This document shows positions 59,601-64,000 of a DNA stretch of 64,000 nucleotides, one piece after another (position 1 is the stretch's first letter; the number at the start of each line of letters is the position of its first letter). The DNA comes from Mucilaginibacter psychrotolerans (GTDB lineage: Bacteria; Bacteroidota; Bacteroidia; Sphingobacteriales; Sphingobacteriaceae). The stretch is from the NCBI RefSeq assembly GCF_004519315.1, contig NZ_SOZE01000012.1, positions 62,001 through 126,000 on the forward strand, read 5' to 3'. The notes under the pieces are model-generated. The model was not told the DNA's origin. It was given only the letters and a program-made list of their open reading frames with translations, and did not search any database. The translations under genes were made by a program, and so were the position numbers.

Positions 59601-62600
59601 CTCAAAGTAGCATCGGGCGATGGCGCACGGGTTACGGTTACCGTATAGTTTTTGATGGTACCATCCTGCGCGGTGACCGCTATAGTGATGCTGTTTGGCC
59701 CAACGATAAGCGGGATACCTGCCGAAGCAGAACCGCTGGCAACGCTTACGCCATTAACCTTTACCGTAGCATTTGGTTCTGCAACGGTTGGAGTAACCGC
59801 CACGCTGGTGACCAGGTTGCCTACCGATGCATTGTAAGTAACCGTACCCGATGCAAAAGCAGGACTAAGCGTGCCGCTGCTTAGCGTCAAATCCGCTAGG
59901 TCGGCATTTGGCGATTTGGCGCGGGTTACGGTTACCGTATAAGATTTCTGCGTTCCATCTTCGGCGGTAACCGTTGCTGTAATAACATTTGGCCCAACCG
60001 CTAAAGCAATACCGCCCGATGCCGAGCCGCTGGCAACTAAAGTGCCATTTACCTGCACGGTGGCCGTTACATCGGCCACGGTAGGCGTTAAGGTAACTGA
60101 GCTGGTTGCGTTGCTTACCGAAGCAGTATAGCTTAACGTACCCTGTGCAAATACAGGGTTAAGCGTGCCGCTGCTTAGCGTAATATTGGCCAGGTTAGCG
60201 TTTGATGATGGCGCACGGGTAACCGTTACGGTGTATGTTTTAGGGGTACCGTCCTGCGCGGTAACTACAGTGGTGATGGTATTCGACCCAACCGACAGTG
60301 CAATATTGCCCGAAGCCGCACCACTGGCCACAGTTGTGCCATTCACTTCTATGGTGGCGGCAGCGTCGGCCACTGTTGGCGTCAATTTAATGGTGGTAAC
60401 GGCATTTGCAACCGAGGCTGTGTAGCTTGTTGTACCTGCGGCAAACACGGGGCTTAAGGTGCCTGCGCTTAAAGTGATGTTAGCTAAATCGGCGTTTGAA
60501 GATTGCGCCCGGGTTACCGTTACCTTATAGGTTTTGGTTGAAGTGCCATCCTGGGCGGTAACTACGGTAGTAATTACGTTGGCCCCTACCGTCAATGGAA
60601 TATTGGCAGATGCTGCACCGCTGGCAACAGTTATGCCATTTACTTTAATTGTTGCTCCGGCATCCGCAGTAGTCGGCGTGAGGTTAATAGCAGTAACGGC
60701 GTTGCCCACGTTAGCCGTGTAATTTAATGAACCCGCTGCAAATGATGGGTTCAAAGAGCCTGTACTCAGCGTTATGTTTGCTAAATCGGCATTAGCCGAC
60801 GGTGCACGGGTTACGGTTATAGTATAAGTTTTGGTATTGATGCCATCCTCGGCAGTAATAACCGTGGTAATGGTATTGCCGCCAACATTCAGGTTGATAG
60901 CACCCGAAGGCGTGCCGCTGGCTACCGTAGTTCCGTTTACGGTAATATTAGCATGCGATTCGCTGGTGGCAGCAGTGACCTGTATGCTGTTGGTTGCGTT
61001 ACCAACAGCTACCGTGTAAGATGAAGTTGCCTGCGCGAAAGCCGGCGTTAATGTACCAACACTCACTGCTAGTGATAGCAGGTTAGCATCGGTAGATGCT
61101 ACCGGCACTGCCCGGGTAATATTTACCGCGTAATTTTTTACCGTTCCATCCTGCGCGGTTACCTGTACGGTAACCAGGTTTGTACCTACCGCCAAGGGTA
61201 TTGCCGAAGACGCCGAGCCGCCCGCAACAGTATTACCGTTCACTTTAATTGTGGCGTTGGCATCACTGTTGGTTGGCGTTATAGTGATGGTAGTGGTAGC
61301 GTTGCTAACCAGATCGGTGTAGCTGGTAATCGCCGGGTTAAACGTTGGCGATATAGAGCCGGTGCTTAGCACCAGGTTAGATAGATCGGCATTGGATGAT
61401 TGCTGCCTGGTAACCGTTACGGTGTATGTTTTTGTAGTACTGCCATCCTGTGCCGTAACCGTAGTGGTAATTACGTTTGCCCCTACCGTTAAAGCTATTG
61501 CGCCCGACGCCGAGCCGCTGGTAACGGTTGTGCCATTAACCTTGACGGTGGCATTCGGTTCATTTACGGAAGGCGTTATGCTTATAGATGTTGTTGTATT
61601 GGCAACTGTGGCGGAATAACCTGTGGTAGCCGAAGCAAAGCCCGGGCTTAAAGTGCCTGCGCTAAGGGCCAGGTTACTCAACGTGGCATCAGCAGATGCT
61701 GCACGGGTAACCGTCACTTTATAAATTTTAGTACTGCCGTTTTCCGCAGTAACAACGGTATTGATTACGTTGGCACCCACGTTAAGCGCTATATTGCCCG
61801 ATGCCGTACCGCTTGCTACCGTAGTACCGTTTACAGTAACTGTTGCGGTGGCATCGCTTACTGTTGGTGTGAGTGTAATGGTGGTAATAGCATTCCCAAC
61901 CGAAACCGTATAGTTTGTTGTGCCGCTGGCAAACGACGGGTTCAAGCTGCCGGTGCTCAGCACCAGGTTAGCCAAATCGGCATTGGAAGATGCCGGGCGG
62001 CTTACATTGATGGTATAAGTTTTGGTGCTACCATCCTGTGCAGTTACCACTACGGTTACCGTATTGCCGCCAACTATCAGTGGTATGGCAGTAGATGCCG
62101 AGCCGCTGACAACCGTGTTGCCATTTACTTTAATAGAGGCATTGGCCTCGTTTTGCGTAGGCGTTATAGTGATAGCGTTATCTGAATTGGCAACGGTAAG
62201 CGTATAGGCCCCGTTTGCACTGGTAAAGCCAGGCGATAGCGTGCCTGCGCTTACCGTTAAGCCAGCCAGCGTCGCATCCGAAGAAGCGGCCCTGTTGATG
62301 CTCACCGTATAAGTTTTGGTAGTACTGCCATCCTGTGCGGTAACAACTACGGCAATGCTGTTGGCACCCACATTAAGGGCAATTGCGCCCGATGCCGTGC
62401 CGCTGGCAACCGCCGTTCCGTTTACTGTTACAAGGGCAGTTGCATCGCTAAGCGTTGGGGTTATAGTGGTGCTTGCTGTTGCGTTGCCTACACTAGAGCT
62501 GTAAAACAAAGTACCCACGGCAAATATCGGCGACAGCGCGCCGCTGCTTGCAGAAATGTTAGCCAGATTGGCATTTGTCGATGGCGCACGGGTTACATTT

Positions 62601-64000
62601 ATGGTATAAGTGTTTGTGGTGGTGCCATCTTGTGCCGTAACTATTACAGCGATATTGTTATCACCCACGGTTAACGGTACAGCTGCCGATGCTGCACCGC
62701 TTGCTGTTGCAACCCCATTTACCGTTACCGTTGCAGTAGCATCGGCAAGCGTAGGCGTTAAGGTAATCGTAGCTGTAGCGTTGCTTACTGATGCCGTATA
62801 AGCCAGCGTTGCTGAAGTGAAAGCCGGGTTCAACGTACCTGCGCTGATGGCAAGGTTTGCAAGAGCTGCATCTGCCGATGCCGCGCGGGTAACGGTTAGG
62901 CTGTAGTTATTAACGGTACCGTCTTCGGCGGTAACCTTTACAGTAATAACATTTGCGCCCACCGTTAAGGGTTGTACCGCCGATGCTACGCCGCTTGGCG
63001 TAGTAACACCGTTTACGGTTAAAGTTGCTACCCCGCTGTTTGCCGTTGCCGTTATGCTGATGCCTGTGGTAGCGTTGTTTACAGATGCGGTGTATCCGGT
63101 AGTTAACGGTGTAAACGCAGGCGACAAACTGCCCGAGCTAAGGGTAAACCCGGACAGGGTGGCATCTGAGGATTGCGCCCTGGTTACATTGATGGTATAC
63201 GTTTGGGTGGTACCGTCCTCTGCAGTAACCAGCGTGGTGATTACATTAGCGCCAACGTTAAGGGTTATACCCGCAGATGGGGTGCCGCTAGCCACAGTAA
63301 TGCCGTTTACCTGTATTGCTGCAGATCCATCTGCAGCGATAGGTGTCAGGGTGATAGTGCTTACCGTGTTACTTACCGTGCTGGTATATAAAAGCGTTCC
63401 GGATGCGAAAACCGGCGATAAGGCACCCGAACTCAGGCTGATACCAGCCAGGTTTGAGTTGTTTGAAGCAGCCCTGGCTATATTTACAGTATAGGTTTTA
63501 GTAGTAATTCCATCTTCAGCGGTGACCACCGTTGTAACCACGTTTGAGCCAGTGTTAAGCGGTATTGCGGCAGATGCAGAACCACTGCTAACCGCCGCAC
63601 CGTTTACTTGTATGGTCGCACTAACATCAGATGCGGTCGGCGTTAGGGTAATACTGGTAACGCTGTTGTTCACCAACGCGCTGTAAACGAAAATACCTGA
63701 CCCAAAGGTGGGCGACAAAGTACCCTGACTTAAAGCCAGCGCGGAAAGATCGGCATATGTGGATGCAGCTCTGGTAACCGTAAGGCTGTAAGTTTTTAAC
63801 GTGGTGCCATCCTGCGCTGTTACAACGGTGGTAATTACGTTTGTACCAACATTTAGCGGGATAGTGGTAGATGCTGCCCCACTTGCAACAGTAACACCGT
63901 TTACTGATATAGTAGCCGTGGCATCGGCAGTGGTTGGTGTTATGCTGATACCGGTTACCGAATTAGCTACGGCGGCCGTATAATTTAGCGTAGCAGCGTT
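56678..64000 (-). CDS. Giant cadherin-like beta-sandwich repeat protein with T9SS sorting domain (cut by right edge)
   Basis: At least 2440 residues; the frame stays open to base 64000, so the TTG at 63718 is not the start, and signal peptide and N-terminus lie outside. It consists of about 24-25 tandem repeats of roughly 98 residues (about 293 bp), each of the Cadherin-like beta-sandwich type: LSSGTLSPVFASGT-, YTASV-N-, TLTPT, A-V-VNG-V-SGAAS, LNVG-N-ITTVVTAQDGT and TYTVTVTRA. The last about 85 residues (LPNVFTPNGDGINDTW then KIFNRGGQQVF, PDVYYYIIDLKHG) form a gliding-motility-associated CHU_C domain, the type B signal for type IX secretion. It is therefore a cell-surface or secreted filamentous adhesin; ligand unknown. 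Own terminator downstream. Confidence 0.92.
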   Translation of the reverse strand, partial: NAATLNYTAAVANSVTGISITPTTADATATISVNGVTVASGAASTTIPLNVGTNVITTVVTAQDGTTLKTYSLTVTRAASTYADLSALALSQGTLSPTFGSGIFVYSALVNNSVTSITLTPTASDVSATIQVNGAAVSSGSASAAIPLNTGSNVVTTVVTAEDGITTKTYTVNIARAASNNSNLAGISLSSGALSPVFASGTLLYTSTVSNTVSTITLTPIAADGSAAIQVNGITVASGTPSAGITLNVGANVITTLVTAEDGTTQTYTINVTRAQSSDATLSGFTLSSGSLSPAFTPLTTGYTASVNNATTGISITATANSGVATLTVNGVTTPSGVASAVQPLTVGANVITVKVTAEDGTVNNYSLTVTRAASADAALANLAISAGTLNPAFTSATLAYTASVSNATATITLTPTLADATATVTVNGVATASGAASAAVPLTVGDNNIAVIVTAQDGTTTNTYTINVTRAPSTNANLANISASSGALSPIFAVGTLFYSSSVGNATASTTITPTLSDATALVTVNGTAVASGTASGAIALNVGANSIAVVVTAQDGSTTKTYTVSINRAASSDATLAGLTVSAGTLSPGFTSANGAYTLTVANSDNAITITPTQNEANASIKVNGNTVVSGSASTAIPLIVGGNTVTVVVTAQDGSTKTYTINVSRPASSNADLANLVLSTGSLNPSFASGTTNYTVSVGNAITTITLTPTVSDATATVTVNGTTVASGTASGNIALNVGANVINTVVTAENGSTKIYKVTVTRAASADATLSNLALSAGTLSPGFASATTGYSATVANTTTSISITPSVNEPNATVKVNGTTVTSGSASGAIALTVGANVITTTVTAQDGSTTKTYTVTVTRQQSSNADLSNLVLSTGSISPTFNPAITSYTDLVSNATTTITITPTNSDANATIKVNGNTVAGGSASSAIPLAVGTNLVTVQVTAQDGTVKNYAVNITRAVPVASTDANLLSLAVSVGTLTPAFAQATSSYTVAVGNATNSIQVTAATSESHANITVNGTTVASGTPSGAINLNVGGNTITTVITAEDGINTKTYTITVTRAPSANADLANITLSTGSLNPSFAAGSLNYTANVGNAVTAINLTPTTADAGATIKVNGITVASGAASANIPLTVGANVITTVVTAQDGTSTKTYKVTVTRAQSSNADLANITLSAGTLSPVFAAGTTSYTASVANAVTTIKLTPTVADAAATIEVNGTTVASGAASGNIALSVGSNTITTVVTAQDGTPKTYTVTVTRAPSSNANLANITLSSGTLNPVFAQGTLSYTASVSNATSSVTLTPTVADVTATVQVNGTLVASGSASGGIALAVGPNVITATVTAEDGTQKSYTVTVTRAKSPNADLADLTLSSGTLSPAFASGTVTYNASVGNLVTSVAVTPTVAEPNATVKVNGVSVASGSASAGIPLIVGPNSITIAVTAQDGTIKNYTVTVTRAPSPDATLSNIAISAGTLTPTFASATTGYTASVSNAVTSVTLTPTVNEPNATVKVNGTTVTSGSASGAINLVVGPNVITTTVTAQDGISTQTYTVTITRAPSLNAFLSALGVSTGNYSPSFGSNIFGYTMLVTNNVTSLRLTPVLADNTATITINGTPATNNAASVPIFLNVGNNFINTVVTAQDGVTVKTYTVIVNRALSSENDLSNLTISNGTLTPTFQSGINDYTDAVGNAVTSVTVTPTVADVTATVKVNNVSVVSGAASAPINITVGTNTITAIVTAQNGATNTYTIAVTRAASANADLVGLSTNAGPINPIFAAGTTAYTVATVANAISTIKITPTTSDATSTVTVNGITVASGTASPDIPLNVGANSISVVVKAQGGNTKTYTVSLSRLPSANADLAGITLSAGTLSPTFAAGTTSYTTTVSNADAGITITPNTSDATATVKVNGTTVASGAASNTVPLNVGTNTITVVVTAQNGTQQTYTIVATREASANADLANLIPESTGTLSPAFTRTTMNYQVFVIYQVTGIKFTPVTADATAKVTVNGAAVASGTQSALLPLALGENPVKVVVTAQNGAKENTYTVLVTRLKSSDADLSALSTSVGPLDRAFSAGETNYQVNVSNATTSATITATANDANATISTLGQLLPNGIPSAVAPLVVGHNKIAVTVTAMDGTNQKTYYVDIIRASSNNATLGSLVLSEGTLSPVFSSAITNYNVTVPYTNDFVKITPTPGDATASITVNGTPVASGSASQNIPLIVGSNTINVVVTAADGTPNKYSIVVTREVKPPSTDASLTNMFLTQGELSPIFRSGTYYYTATVLSSVSKTNVVGIVSEPNAKIEVNGVSVPSGSSSGDIVLADGPNQIFVVVTAEDGNAVKRYNIIVTRASFATTLPNVFTPNGDGINDTWILPNINLYPDCTVKIFNRGGQQVFNSIGYGTPWDGTFNGRTLQPDVYYYIIDLKHGQGIRSGNITIIK

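Noticed and set aside
57171..63983. Series of plus-strand frames of about 60 codons with similar sequence
   Set aside because: They are the repeated antisense image of the 98-residue repeats in the giant adhesin gene and recur with its 293-bp period.

Overview
The window looks like chromosomal DNA of a Bacteroidetes, most probably a Sphingobacteriaceae member close to Mucilaginibacter or Pedobacter. No 16S or other marker gene is present, so this is inferred from gene content: a gliding-motility/T9SS C-terminal sorting domain, a TonB receptor with a CarboxypepD_reg-like N-terminus, NrtR-type AraR control of an araB-araD-araA operon, GH106, GH78 and GH27 secreted glycosidases, DUF6493, DUF2807 and DUF1684 proteins, TAnnTTTG-type -7 boxes and little Shine-Dalgarno sequence. 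No rRNA, tRNA, CRISPR array, transposase or phage gene was recognised.

Layout. 1-3.4 kb: end of an RND efflux pump, a broken PII-like gene, two DUF2892 membrane proteins, a rhodanese and a Crp/Fnr regulator with a nearby palindrome. 3.4-10 kb: minus-strand secreted proteins (GH106, DUF1684, PQQ-type sugar dehydrogenase, DUF2167). 10-16 kb: a small secreted Cys/His-rich protein, a GT61 glycosyltransferase, a DUF2807 protein and a large glycosidase-like protein. 16.1-16.9 kb: intergenic repeats. 16.9-20.8 kb: a membrane protein/OmpA pair and a TonB receptor. 20.9-25.3 kb: a compact MBOAT-SGNH-FkbH-ACP cassette that resembles a dlt operon with the adenylation enzyme replaced. 25.5-26.5 kb: a Panacea toxin-antitoxin pair. 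26.6-29.2 kb: an outer-membrane barrel with a kinase-like N-terminal domain. 29.2-29.9 kb: palindromic repeats. 30.2-32.6 kb: beta-carbonic anhydrase, bestrophin channel and divergent TetR regulator. 32.6-36.9 kb: DUF6493 and SWIM zinc-finger pair. 37.5-42.3 kb: a disrupted TPR gene, a receiver and a CheB-CheR-PAS-histidine kinase hybrid. 43-44.4 kb: NIPSNAP and small proteins. 44.6-52.7 kb: AraR and the arabinose operon with a GH27 glycosidase and a sodium/sugar symporter. 52.7-56.5 kb: GH78 rhamnosidase and a Tat-exported phosphoesterase. 56.7-64 kb: a giant cadherin-like repeat protein, cut by the right edge.

How the genes work together. Much of the window serves plant-polysaccharide use: GH106 and GH78 remove rhamnose, GH27 probably releases terminal beta-L-arabinopyranose or alpha-galactose, and AraT-like/AraA/AraB/AraD import L-arabinose and convert it to xylulose-5-phosphate under AraR control. 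The most unusual items are the dlt-like FkbH cassette, the kinase-barrel fusion, the CA-bestrophin operon with a nested operator, degenerate 7-nt tandem repeats in four spacers, and a 268-bp dispersed repeat family.
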